In this document: piece after piece, positions 1 to 8,518 of the stretch
Position numbering within the stretch: position 1 is the first letter of the stretch
Layout: each line of letters starts with the position of its first letter
Assembly: GCA_947259705.1 (NCBI GenBank)
Contig: CAMYNL010000001.1
Coordinates: 1 to 64,000 of the forward strand
Origin: an uncultured Gammaproteobacteria bacterium
GTDB taxonomy: Bacteria > Pseudomonadota > Gammaproteobacteria > Arenicellales > JAANXG01
Reading direction: 5' to 3'
DNA length: 64,000 nucleotides
Notes under the pieces: generated by a model
Told to the model about the DNA's origin: nothing
Seen by the model: only the letters and a program-made list of their open reading frames with translations
Databases searched by the model: none
Translations under genes and position numbers: made by a program

Positions 1-661
1 CTAGTAACATTTATGAATTGTAAACTAAGATGATTTAGAATGTTTTCCATTGTCCATTAGAGGATGTTATCTCGCACTCTGGAATATGCTTCACAATCAC
101 GATAAATGCTAATCACCATTAAAATCCAGACTGTTATAAAAACCACGATAAAAGCGAAAAAGTGAGAATGAATGGCCTTGCTATAATCTGTCCGTCGTGG
201 CGGCCATAGCGGACCTTCAAGCACCAACGCTGAAAATGGCCGGAGTGGGTCGATAGCGCCAGTTAACCCGTCGTCTAGCGACCGTCTGCTTCCGATCAGT
301 ACGTAGCCTCTCGTGGACTCATTCTCGGATGAGTCTTACTGGCCATCACTCGACGTTCGTGAAGCTCAGAAGTCTACGATTGAAAGTCCACTTGCGCGAT
401 GAATCTGCGATAACATAACGCCGATGTAGCAATCGATCTCAGGTAACGGCCATCAGTCCCACGCAAGCAGCTCAACCTAGATTTAGGATGGTTCATGACC
501 TACACAGTGAATTTTCTAAAGTCTATATGTTCTGGTTTATTCACGAAGTTGCGCATTGGTATCCGGAAGGAAGGTCCGACAGTACGTTTCCTGGCCATAA
601 CTACTTGGACGGCGTACTTCATTAGCGTTTGGACGTGCCCAACTTCCTCGCCCGGTTCCTC
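1..661. other. Gene-poor AT-rich stretch, no gene recognised
   Basis: No reading frame here looks like a protein. The base composition is visibly more AT-rich than the GC-rich genes from 3.9 kb onward. The only open frame reported-length candidate, about 63 codons on the minus strand near 500-691, has no domain-like pattern and runs into the SUMF1-like gene. I see no tRNA, insertion sequence end or long repeat. Confidence 0.5.
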
Positions 662-1543
662 ATGCGACTGATTGCGCCACGACGCATGCATCTAGAATCT
701 TTAAGTATCACCCTCCCCACCAGGCAGCGGCCGCTGCGCGGCGTTGGTACCATGATGGCGCTGGGGGCTTGCCTGGGGAATTGGGTGGTGATGCTCCCGC
801 CGCTGGTGTTCGCAGAAGCAGCAGTCGCCGGGAACCTCGAACCGGAGATGGTGGTCATCCATCCCGGGGAATTCGTTATGGGCGACCTGAGCGGGGTTGG
901 TGATTGGGGTGAACGCCCGGTACGCAAGGTGATCATTACGCGAGCCTTCGCCATTGGCAAATACGAGGTCACGGTCGAGGAATACAACTATTTTGCCGGG
1001 ACCACGAAACGTGCCCTAGCTGGCGGCACGCGCACGGACCGTGGCAAGCTGCCGGTCATCACCGTGTCCTGGGAGGACGCCCGATCCTACGCTGATTGGC
1101 TGTCCACGCGATCTGGCAAGGTCTATCGGCTGCCCACGGAGGCTGAGTGGGAGTACGCGGCGCGGGCCGGCACGCAAACGCTCTACTGGTGGGGTAACAA
1201 GATCGGCAGGAAGCGGGCGAATTGCGACGAATGCGGCAGCGAATGGGACCTTAAGCAGAGCGCGCCGGTGGGGTCATTTCCCGCGAATCCCTTCGGACTG
1301 CACGACACGGTGGGCAACGTCTGGGAGTGGACACAGGACTGTTGGCATGCGAATTACCGCGGTGCGCCTGCGGATGGTGCGCCATGGCTGGAGGCCGATG
1401 GAGGAGACTGCAACCGGCGCGTGGTCCGGGGGGGTTCTTGGAGCAACGATCAGTGGCTCGTTCGCTCGTCAAGCCGAGCCTGGTTCAGAACAGACTTTCG
1501 TGGCGTCAACCTGGGTTTTCGTCTCGCCCAGGACCTGGAATGA
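662..1543 (+). CDS. Exported SUMF1/FGE-fold protein (formylglycine-generating-enzyme family)
   Basis: This is a formylglycine-generating-enzyme (SUMF1, EgtB/PvdO) fold protein. Typical blocks are visible in order: PEMVVIHPGEFVMG at the domain start, GKYEVTVEEYNYF, the RLPTEAEWEYAARAG block, GNVWEWTQDCW, and the C-terminal RVVRGGSWSN followed by GFRLA. A hydrophobic stretch with an alanine-rich end (about residues 32-57 of this start) looks like a signal peptide, so the domain should be exported. The cysteine pair that active FGEs carry just after the GGS motif is absent: the sequence reads SNDQWLVRSSSR. A sulfatase-activating oxidase role is therefore unlikely, and a binding or structural role is more probable. 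The start is uncertain. TTG 629, ATG 662 and ATG 752 are all possible and none has a clear Shine-Dalgarno site. No sulfatase lies nearby. Confidence 0.8.
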   Translation: MRLIAPRRMHLESLSITLPTRQRPLRGVGTMMALGACLGNWVVMLPPLVFAEAAVAGNLEPEMVVIHPGEFVMGDLSGVGDWGERPVRKVIITRAFAIGKYEVTVEEYNYFAGTTKRALAGGTRTDRGKLPVITVSWEDARSYADWLSTRSGKVYRLPTEAEWEYAARAGTQTLYWWGNKIGRKRANCDECGSEWDLKQSAPVGSFPANPFGLHDTVGNVWEWTQDCWHANYRGAPADGAPWLEADGGDCNRRVVRGGSWSNDQWLVRSSSRAWFRTDFRGVNLGFRLAQDLE

Positions 1544-2273
1544 TGCTGTGCATCTTATAGTGTTCCCGCTTTGCCGGGTCTGGCGCGCAGACGAGCTCGA
1601 AACTCCTTCGAAGCAGGAATCACGGAGTCGATATAGGCGGCTGCAGTTTGGCCGGATCAAGGTTTCTTGGTCAGCCCGGGAACTGGCTTTCGGAGTTCCG
1701 CAGGTTTCACCGTCGAAGAGTAGTCGCGGACACCGTTGTCGCCAGCATCGAATATCCGGTGGTAGCGCAGCCGATGAGCCCAAGCGATGGAATTCGGCCG
1801 AAGTCTTTAGATCTCGGAAAAGTAGGATCGGGATTGGGGCAGAATTATCTTCTCTGTTATCCGTACAGGCCTGGCGACCTCGACATCCCTTTATAATCCT
1901 ATGCCGTTATCGGAATCTTGAGTCTGTCGGACTTCTTTACACTCTACCGGAACTGCAGAGTCGCAAATTTCCTGCCCGAGGAACACCCGCCACGCGTTGG
2001 GCGTTGGGCGTTGGATATAAACTTTAACTATCTGAAACTCGGTACAGAAATGCTTGCTTTCGTCGCGGTCGAGCCACTGCGAGCTCACGAACTATGTTGC
2101 GATAAGAGCCTCGCGTTTGTCGGAGTTCTTTACACAGCCGCGAACATTAGACTTCGAGTGGGCGGCTAATAGTTTGTATTTATTGGATATCCTGTCGCTC
2201 GCACGAATTTTGCTTTATTAAACGGTTTCAAGCTAGCAGCTCGAACTCTACGTTGGGTACAACGGAGGCATTC
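1544..2273. other. Intergenic region, no gene recognised
   Basis: About 730 bases separate the SUMF1-like gene from the PEP-CTERM gene. Overlapping short open frames occur on both strands, but their translations are arginine- and serine-rich shadows with no domain signal. I see no convincing terminator or RNA gene. Confidence 0.45.
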
Positions 2274-3077
2274 ATGAAGAGGCACAAAAGGATTTTTGCG
2301 ACGGCTCTGGTGGTTGCGGCGCTGTCATTTCTGGCGGCACCACAGGTGAACGCACAGGTCGAGTTTGAGATTGTCCAGATGGATCTCACCGGCGGGGGTA
2401 GCCTACCACTCGCATTCTTGCCGGGAAGCCCAACTGACAATTACGGCTTTGTCGATTCACTCGTGGACGTTCGCTTGGTTGCGCCTTCCACGATGACGAT
2501 AACTTCTGAGCCCGATTTTAGTAATCTACCCAATATCTCGGTTCAAACGACTACCGTACTCGATTTGTTTCTCGAGTTCACGATCACAGACAACGACCCT
2601 AGCGCCGACTTTGCAGGAACTCTAGGGCCTATGTTTACCATCGCGCCGGTTGAGCCGCTCAGCACATCGATCGTGAGCATTGTGGATTTTTCGGAATTTA
2701 ACCCCAATGATCCCGATCCTTTCAACAATATCCCAGTGACCGCGACCATTACTTCCACTACGATCAAAAGTGATCTAGGGGTAGACGTGAACAATAACGG
2801 CGACCTCGACTTTATCGAATTCACGATCGATGATTTCCTTTTGGGCGAAGATGCTCTGATATTCGAATCCGTCGTTCCCGGCGATCCCCTGTCCGGGCTC
2901 ATCGTCACCGCCGCCATGCTCACCATGACCGGCCAGGTCGCAGATATATCTACCGACCCGCCGTTCACGATAGGGTTGTTCACACCTATCGCTCAGCAGG
3001 TACCGGAGCCGACCTTCATCGGAATCTTCTCGCTGGGGCTGTTGCTTTTGGGAGCATGGCGCCGCCGCGCACACTAG
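2274..3077 (+). CDS. PEP-CTERM sorting domain protein
   Basis: This is an exported protein of about 267 residues. The N-terminus is a classic signal peptide (MKRHKR followed by a hydrophobic alanine/leucine core ending near VNAQ). The C-terminus carries the PEP-CTERM tripartite signal: the motif VPEPT, a short transmembrane helix (about 15 residues, IGIFSLGLLLLGAW) and an arginine cluster RRRAH at the very end. This signal is cleaved by exosortase EpsH-type enzymes in biofilm-forming Gram-negatives. The middle is acidic, rich in threonine, aspartate and asparagine, with few lysines, as is usual for secreted matrix proteins. The ATG at 2274 has GGAG at 2264-2267, six bases upstream, and is preferred to an in-frame TTG at 2253. 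No exosortase gene is in the window, so it must be encoded elsewhere. The substrate or ligand is unknown. Confidence 0.88.
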   Translation: MKRHKRIFATALVVAALSFLAAPQVNAQVEFEIVQMDLTGGGSLPLAFLPGSPTDNYGFVDSLVDVRLVAPSTMTITSEPDFSNLPNISVQTTTVLDLFLEFTITDNDPSADFAGTLGPMFTIAPVEPLSTSIVSIVDFSEFNPNDPDPFNNIPVTATITSTTIKSDLGVDVNNNGDLDFIEFTIDDFLLGEDALIFESVVPGDPLSGLIVTAAMLTMTGQVADISTDPPFTIGLFTPIAQQVPEPTFIGIFSLGLLLLGAWRRRAH

Positions 3078-3710
3078 GATCCAATGAATCATAGGTTTGT
3101 GTGGCGCGACGCACCGCCTAGCAAAGCGCTCGACCTCGAACGCAACGTACTGGGCTTCGGGAACTCAGCCCAACCTAAGATGTGGCGATCCCTTATTGAT
3201 CCGCACTGACCAGCTCGGCCATATAGCAAGTACTTCGGACTCGAACATGTACCTAATAATGAGCCCCCTATAACACGCTTCCATACCCATATCACTATGC
3301 GGCTCCACTCTCTCCACCAACACCTTCGTCCAGTTTTCCCGCGTCAACTACCCTCGGCACGCGCGTTTCTCGCTCCTATCTACCCCGCGCAGTTGATATA
3401 CGTTCTTTGCCGTAGCAATACCAATTCGAATAAGCTTCATCCCGGACTTCTACTCTAATTGTCAGTGATGATAGAAAATTCAGTCTGGCATATCATGATG
3501 CCGTATTGCTGAGGAAGACTTCCTCCCGTTTGCAAGCGTACTGATAGTTGTCCAGATCAAGCAGTTTGATCGGCAGGTGTGGGTCAAAATTGGAACAACC
3601 TGATCACTTGGTGAATGACTGCTGGTAAGTGCAGCGCAAACAATGCAACGCCCGTCACATACGTTCACTGAATCATCGAAAAAAGACACCCAAGTTCGAT
3701 TTCTTCCACG
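3078..3710. other. Intergenic region, no gene recognised
   Basis: About 630 AT-richer bases lie between the PEP-CTERM gene and the small lipoprotein gene. Several open frames of 60-105 codons exist on the minus strand but show no recognisable protein pattern. No insertion-sequence inverted repeats or tRNA were seen. Confidence 0.45.
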
Positions 3711-3917
3711 TCAGTGTATAAGCAACTTTTCACGCTCCCTTTCATAGGCATCGTAAGCCGGCTGATCGGGGCAGTCCTCGCGGTTCCGCGCGCACGCCAT
3801 CCGGTTCGTGTTCTGCAAACCGTCGTACCTAGAGCGATTGCTGCAGGCACCGGCATGCAGCGCCGCCAGCGTGGTCATGAGCAGGGCTTTGGTCAAGCGT
3901 GGCGCGGTTTTCGGCAT
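3711..3917 (-). CDS. Small cysteine-containing putative lipoprotein
   Basis: This is a 68-residue protein of unknown function. It begins MPKTAPR, then has a short hydrophobic stretch (TKALLMTTLAAL) and an Ala-Gly-Ala-Cys sequence near residue 25 that resembles a weak lipobox, so it may be an exported lipoprotein. The mature part has a pair of further cysteines (MACARNREDC) and a charged tail, YDAYEREREKLL. It lies 65 bases downstream of the YbbP-like permease on the same strand and probably shares its transcript. The frame stays open much further upstream, antisense-free but inside ybbP. I chose the internal ATG at 3917 because residues before it look like a shadow translation, while those after it look like a real protein. 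The function is not recognised. Confidence 0.6.
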   Translation of the reverse strand: MPKTAPRLTKALLMTTLAALHAGACSNRSRYDGLQNTNRMACARNREDCPDQPAYDAYEREREKLLIH

Positions 3918-3982
3918 GGCCAACTCACTTGTGCCCCAGGCCTGCCGGGAGCGGCTGACACCGACCGGGAGCGCTTTCGCAG

Positions 3983-6472
3983 TCAGGTCTCGCGCAGTAT
4001 CTGCCAGGGCGGAGTCCGCAGATCGCTTCTGGCCGACAGAATGCCCGCTCCGACCACCACCACCGACGCGCTGAGGATGCCGGCTATCCACACCCAGGCG
4101 TTGAAATGGTAGGGAACATCCAGCACCAGTGTCGCCAGCGCCCATCCCAAGCCACTGGCGGCGACAGCACCGACCAATCCAGCCAGCGCACCTAGGGTGG
4201 CAAACTCCGCGATCAGGCCCGCCGCCAGTCGCGGTCCCTGGGCGCCCAGCGTACGCAGCAACGCGATTTCCTGACGGCGCTCGTCGCGGCTGGTGTGGAC
4301 GGCCGCGTACAGCACCACCAGGCCGGCCGCGATGGTGAATAGGAATATGTACTGCAACGCCATATTGACACGTTCCACGAGTTTGCGGACCTGCTGCAAT
4401 ACCGCGTCCACGTCGATGTCGGTGATGTTCGGAAACGCCCGCACCAGTTTCTGCAGCGTTGCCATCTCGTCCCGCGGCAGATGGAGGCTGGTGATGTAAC
4501 TCACCGGGTAACCCTCTAGCAGCTTCGGCGGCACTAGCAGGAAGAAATTGGGACGAAACGTGTCCCAGGACACGGTGCGGAAACTGGCCACCGTCACTTC
4601 CACCTCCCGGTCGGCGGCCCGGTAGCGCAGGCGGTCGCCAAGCCGCAACCCGAGTGCTTCCGCATAACGCTGCTCCACCGACACCAGCGCTGCCGACGCC
4701 TGCGCCTCGCTCCACCACTTGCCTGCGACCAGTTTGTTGTCGTCGCGCAGTTGGGCCGCCCAGGACAGGTTGGCCGCACGTTGCACGCTGCGGCGCGCAA
4801 ACGGGTCCTGGAAGGAAGCCGGATCGACGGCACGGCCGTTGATCGCCGTGAGGCGCGCGCGCACGATGGGGGTCAGTTGCGGCGGCGCCAGCCCCCGGTC
4901 AACGAAGAAGTCACCCACCGCATCCAGCTGGTGCGGCTGAACATTGATCAGGAAATGGTTCGGCGTGTCGGCGGGCAGCGCGGTCTGCCATTCGCGCAAC
5001 AGGTCACCGCGCACCAGCGTCAGCAGCAGCATGGCCATCACCCCCACACCGAGCGCGACGATCTGGCTGGTGGTGGACTGTCCCCGGCGCGCCAGGTTGA
5101 GGATGCCGAAACGCCACGCCACGCCGACACCGCCGCCGACGCGCGAAAGCACGAAGACGAGACCCCAGGCCACCACCGTCAGCCCCAGGGCCAGCACCAG
5201 GACGCCTCCGAAGACCCACAGGGTCAGGCCCACATCCCGGGCCATCCACAGAATCAGCAACGCCAGGGTTGCCAGCGCCGCCAGGTAGACAGTGAGTGCA
5301 CGCACGCTGATCCGACCCAGTTCGCGCCGGATCACTCGCAGCGGCGGTACGTCTTTCAGGCCCACCACCATGGGCGCGGCAAAACCCAGCATCGCCACCA
5401 CTCCCACCAGCCATCCCGCGAGTGCCGGTCGCAACGAGGGCCAGGGCAGGTCACCCGCAACCAGGCCGGGCAGCAACCAGACGAACACCTGCTGGCCCAG
5501 ATAGCCCAGCGCCGCCCCGGCCAAGCTGGCAACACTGGCCAGCATGCACAGCTGCAACAGGTACAAGGCGACGATCTCCCGCTGCACGGCGCCGAGGCAG
5601 CGCATCACCGCCACGGTGTCCAGGTGCCTTTGGGCATAGTGACGGGCGGCGCGGGCAATGGCGACTCCGGCGAGGAGCAGGCTGACCAGGGTGGCCAGGC
5701 CGAGGAACCGCTCGCCCCGATCCAGTGCGGTACGAAAGCGCGGCTGCGCGTTGCCGACATCCTGTATGTCGCTGTCCGCCACGCCATTGTTTACCAGCCA
5801 GAGCCGGTAATCGGCGACCGCGGCGGCGGTGCCGGCCACCAGCAGCCGGTAGCGGACGATGCTCCCGGGCTGCACCAGCCCGGTGGCGGGGAGATCGGTC
5901 ACGTTCATGAGCACCCGCGGCGCGAGGCTGAAGGCGACGCCGCCGCGGTCCGGTTCGAGGGTGATGACGCGGGCAATGTCGAACCGTGCGGTGCCCAGCT
6001 GGACCCGCGCCCCCGGCGCCAGTTCCAGCAAAGCCAGCAGGCGGCCGTCCACCCACACCCGGCCCTGGGCCGGTATACCCTGGGTCGGCGTATCCACCGC
6101 GTCGGCGGCAGGGGCGGTGCGCAATTCACCGCGCAGCGGATAACCGCCACTCACCGCCTTGACCTCGGCCAGTTGCGACCCTTCTCCGGCCAGTACCACG
6201 CTGCGGAATTCCACCGTCAGCGCGGTATGGAGTCCGCGGTCATGGGCCGCCTGTATCCAGCCCTGACGCGGCTGCTCCGGCGACCTGACCACCAGGTCGG
6301 CGGCCAGCAGCTCGCTGCCCTGGCGCACCAGCGCCTGCTGCAAGCGATCGCCGAACGAGGCCACCGATACCAGGCTGGCCACGGCAACCACCAGAGCCGC
6401 CGCCACGATGCGCAGGTCGCCGGAGCGCCATTCCCGGCGCAGCGTGCGGGCCGCGAAGCGGGTGACATTCAC
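3983..6472 (-). CDS. ybbP: FtsX-type ABC transporter permease, YbbP family
   Basis: This is the permease of a YbbA-YbbP type ABC complex (MacB/LolCE superfamily) in the inner membrane, about 829 residues. It has one N-terminal membrane segment (IVAAALVVAVASL near residues 22-34), a large periplasmic region, a block of membrane helices in the middle and the typical FtsX block at the C-terminus (YIFLFTIAAGLVVLYAAVHTSRDERRQEIALLRTLGA). The start is a GTG whose GTG overlaps the TGA of the ATPase gene (GTGA, 6469-6472), so the two are translationally coupled. In Escherichia coli, ybbA-ybbP lie divergent from tesA, exactly as here. The transported substrate is not established. A 660-codon open frame on the opposite strand is a GC-rich shadow. 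Confidence 0.93.
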   Translation of the reverse strand: MNVTRFAARTLRREWRSGDLRIVAAALVVAVASLVSVASFGDRLQQALVRQGSELLAADLVVRSPEQPRQGWIQAAHDRGLHTALTVEFRSVVLAGEGSQLAEVKAVSGGYPLRGELRTAPAADAVDTPTQGIPAQGRVWVDGRLLALLELAPGARVQLGTARFDIARVITLEPDRGGVAFSLAPRVLMNVTDLPATGLVQPGSIVRYRLLVAGTAAAVADYRLWLVNNGVADSDIQDVGNAQPRFRTALDRGERFLGLATLVSLLLAGVAIARAARHYAQRHLDTVAVMRCLGAVQREIVALYLLQLCMLASVASLAGAALGYLGQQVFVWLLPGLVAGDLPWPSLRPALAGWLVGVVAMLGFAAPMVVGLKDVPPLRVIRRELGRISVRALTVYLAALATLALLILWMARDVGLTLWVFGGVLVLALGLTVVAWGLVFVLSRVGGGVGVAWRFGILNLARRGQSTTSQIVALGVGVMAMLLLTLVRGDLLREWQTALPADTPNHFLINVQPHQLDAVGDFFVDRGLAPPQLTPIVRARLTAINGRAVDPASFQDPFARRSVQRAANLSWAAQLRDDNKLVAGKWWSEAQASAALVSVEQRYAEALGLRLGDRLRYRAADREVEVTVASFRTVSWDTFRPNFFLLVPPKLLEGYPVSYITSLHLPRDEMATLQKLVRAFPNITDIDVDAVLQQVRKLVERVNMALQYIFLFTIAAGLVVLYAAVHTSRDERRQEIALLRTLGAQGPRLAAGLIAEFATLGALAGLVGAVAASGLGWALATLVLDVPYHFNAWVWIAGILSASVVVVGAGILSARSDLRTPPWQILRET

Positions 6473-7158
6473 GGGGCCTGCCCCCGCAGGCGCCCGGCAT
6501 CCAGTTCGAAATGCCGGGTGCAACGCGCGCCCAGCCTCTCGTCATGGGTTACCAGTACCAGCGTGGTCCCGTGTTCCGCGTTGAGCGCAAACAGAAGCTC
6601 GACGATGCGTTGCCCGGTGTGGACATCCAGGTTGCCGGTGGGCTCGTCGGCAAACAACAACCGCGGCCGGGTGGCAAAGGCGCGGGCGATCGCTACCCGC
6701 TGCTGCTCGCCTCCCGAGAGCTGCGACGGGTAGTGGTGCAGGCGATGGTCGAGCCCGACTGCTCCCAGGCCAGCACACGCGGCCTGCCCCGGCTCGGCAA
6801 TGCCCGCCAGCTCCAGCGGCAGCATCACGTTCTCCCGCGCGGTGAGGTTGGCCAGCAGCTGAAACGACTGAAAGACGAAACCCACCCGCTGCGCGCGCAG
6901 GCGGGCGCGACCGTCCTCATCCAGGGATGACAGGTCCACGCCGTCGAGCAGTACGCACCCCGCGGTGGCCAGGTCCAGGCCCGCCAGCAGGCCCATGAGG
7001 GTCGACTTGCCCGACCCGGATACCCCCACGATGGCCACCGTGTCACCGCGGTTCACCGACAGGCTTACGCCGTCGAGGATGGTCAGCGTCCCTTCCGGAC
7101 TGGCGACTTGCTTGACCAGCTTCTCGGCCTGCACAATCGGGGGTATGTCGGTTTTCAT
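6469..7158 (-). CDS. ybbA: ABC transporter ATP-binding protein, YbbA family
   Basis: This is the cytoplasmic ATPase partner of the YbbP permease, 229 residues. The Walker A motif GVSGSGKST is at about residues 45-53, the signature is [14 protein letters not shown], and Walker B is [12 protein letters not shown], all typical of the LolD/MacB-like subgroup. The ATG at 7158 begins MKTDIPPIVQAEKLVK. Longer in-frame extensions run across tesA and look non-coding. Its start codon overlaps the tesA start codon on the other strand within the four bases CATG (7156-7159). The two divergent genes therefore have mutually overlapping 5' ends, and their promoters must lie inside each other's coding sequence. 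Confidence 0.93.
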   Translation of the reverse strand: MKTDIPPIVQAEKLVKQVASPEGTLTILDGVSLSVNRGDTVAIVGVSGSGKSTLMGLLAGLDLATAGCVLLDGVDLSSLDEDGRARLRAQRVGFVFQSFQLLANLTARENVMLPLELAGIAEPGQAACAGLGAVGLDHRLHHYPSQLSGGEQQRVAIARAFATRPRLLFADEPTGNLDVHTGQRIVELLFALNAEHGTTLVLVTHDERLGARCTRHFELDAGRLRGQAP

Positions 7159-7789
7159 GCAACGTTCTCTGTTGTTACTCGTGCTTTGCGTCGAGGCCTT
7201 GGTACCGGCGCGGCTGGCGGCCCGGGTGCCGCCCAATATCCTCGTTCTGGGCGACAGCCTGAGTTCGGGATACGGGCTGCGCGATGACCAGGGCTGGGTC
7301 ATGCTGCTGCAGGATCGCCTGCGAAACAACGGTCATCCGCATCGGGTCATCAACTCGAGCATCAGCGGCGATACCACCGCCAACGTGCTGTCGCGTCTCG
7401 ACACCACGCTCGCGGAACACCAACCGGCGATCGTGGTGGTGGAACTCGGTGGCAACGACGGCTTGCGGGCCCTGCCGGTGTCCACCATTCAGCAGAACCT
7501 GGAGAGCATTCTAACGACGATCCGTGAAAATGGCGCAAAGATCCTGCTGGCAGGCATGCGTCTGCCGCCCAATTACGGACCGGCTTATGTCTCGGCCTTC
7601 GAGCGGATCTATCCGGTCATCGCCGCGAAGTATGAGGCCATACTGGTGCCCTTCTTCATGGACGGCGTGGCCACGCATACCGACATGATGCAGGATGACG
7701 GGGTGCACCCCAACGTCGCGGCGCAGTCGCGGCTGCTGTCCAACCTGTGGCCCCACCTGGAATCGCTGCTCAAACAGCAGGCGCCCTGA
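7157..7789 (+). CDS. tesA: Arylesterase / acyl-CoA thioesterase I (TesA, GDSL hydrolase)
   Basis: This is a GDSL-family multifunctional esterase/thioesterase/lysophospholipase of about 210 residues. It is periplasmic, with an N-terminal signal sequence MQRSLLLLVLCVEALVPARLAA. The SGNH blocks are visible: GDSLSSGYG (nucleophile Ser near residue 34), GGNDGLRALP, and DDGVHPNVAAQ with the Asp/His of the triad. The ATG at 7157 is preferred, and an in-frame ATG at 7145 would add four residues. It is divergent from ybbA, the order known in many proteobacteria. Confidence 0.94.
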   Translation: MQRSLLLLVLCVEALVPARLAARVPPNILVLGDSLSSGYGLRDDQGWVMLLQDRLRNNGHPHRVINSSISGDTTANVLSRLDTTLAEHQPAIVVVELGGNDGLRALPVSTIQQNLESILTTIRENGAKILLAGMRLPPNYGPAYVSAFERIYPVIAAKYEAILVPFFMDGVATHTDMMQDDGVHPNVAAQSRLLSNLWPHLESLLKQQAP

Positions 7790-8041
7790 GAACGGGTCGC
7801 CGTCGTGCCGACTACCGGTGTCATCGGCTGGGGTTGCGCCGCATGGACAGACTTCCGGCCGGGCCGCTTCGCCCGGCGCGAAGTGGATCGCAAAAACCCC
7901 GCAGACGACCGGGGCCTCGGCGTATCATGGCAGCGGGGGTCACCGAGGCACCGGCCGGAGCGACCTCGTGCGGGCGAAAAACCCGCTAGGCGCTTTGATG
8001 CCGGTGTTGTTAAATTGCCCGCATCCGGATTCGATACCACT

Positions 8042-8518
8042 GTGATCAATTTCAACCTCATCCTGCCAGATCTCTACGTCGGCACCTGTCCACAGAGCAC
8101 ACTGGATGTGAAACGGCTGAAGACCGGGCCTCGCATTACGGCGATACTCAACCTGCAGACCGATGCCGACATACGGACCCTCAACATCGACTGGCCGCGG
8201 CTAGAGCAGTTCTACTTGAGCCAGGACCAGGTGTTGCGGCGGTGGCCGATCCGTGACTTCGATCCTGCTCACCTCGAGACGAGGCTGGCGGGCGCCGCCG
8301 AAACCGCGGCGCAGCTGCTCGGTGCCGGCCATCGACTGTACGTACATTGTACGGCGGGGGTCGGGCGTGCGCCCGCAGTCGCCATCGCGGTGCTCGCCTG
8401 CCACCAGGGATGGTCGCTGGACGATGCCTGTACACATGTACGCGGGCAACGCTCGTGCGCCCCTTACCTGGACATCGTCGATGCGGTGGTGCGACGGCAG
8501 AGTTCGGATACCGCATGA
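8042..8518 (+). CDS. Dual-specificity phosphatase, glucan-phosphatase-like
   Basis: This is a 158-residue cysteine-based phosphatase. The signature HCTAGVGRAP carries the nucleophile Cys near residue 103 and Arg near 109, and a candidate general-acid Asp lies in WPIRDFD near residue 73. The CxAGxGR variant of the signature, with an Ala-Gly pair, is the form I know from glucan phosphatases such as SEX4 and laforin rather than from phosphotyrosine phosphatases. A phosphoglucan or glycan substrate is therefore inferred. The frame is open back to 7805, but those upstream residues are not protein-like. The GTG at 8042 begins the conserved part (INFNLILPDLYVG). Its stop overlaps the start of the next gene (ATGA), so it belongs to the ABC exporter operon. 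Confidence 0.82.
   Translation: MINFNLILPDLYVGTCPQSTLDVKRLKTGPRITAILNLQTDADIRTLNIDWPRLEQFYLSQDQVLRRWPIRDFDPAHLETRLAGAAETAAQLLGAGHRLYVHCTAGVGRAPAVAIAVLACHQGWSLDDACTHVRGQRSCAPYLDIVDAVVRRQSSDTA

Noticed and set aside
1041-2027. 328-codon plus-strand frame running from the SUMF1-like gene into the next gap
   Set aside because: The first half overlaps the SUMF1 domain in another frame, and the rest is Arg/Ser-rich with no protein-like pattern or ribosome site.
3480-3689. Possible transposase fragment in the low-GC gap
   Set aside because: Short translations look vaguely protein-like, but no catalytic or HTH motif could be named.
4751-6733. 660-codon open frame on the plus strand opposite ybbP
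   Set aside because: The translation is a Gln/His/Gly/Arg-rich mirror of a GC-rich gene with no domain pattern. The opposite frame is a clear FtsX permease.
7849-7895. Hairpin between tesA and the phosphatase gene as a terminator
   Set aside because: The GC-rich inverted repeat is short and has no T-run, so it is not reported as a terminator.
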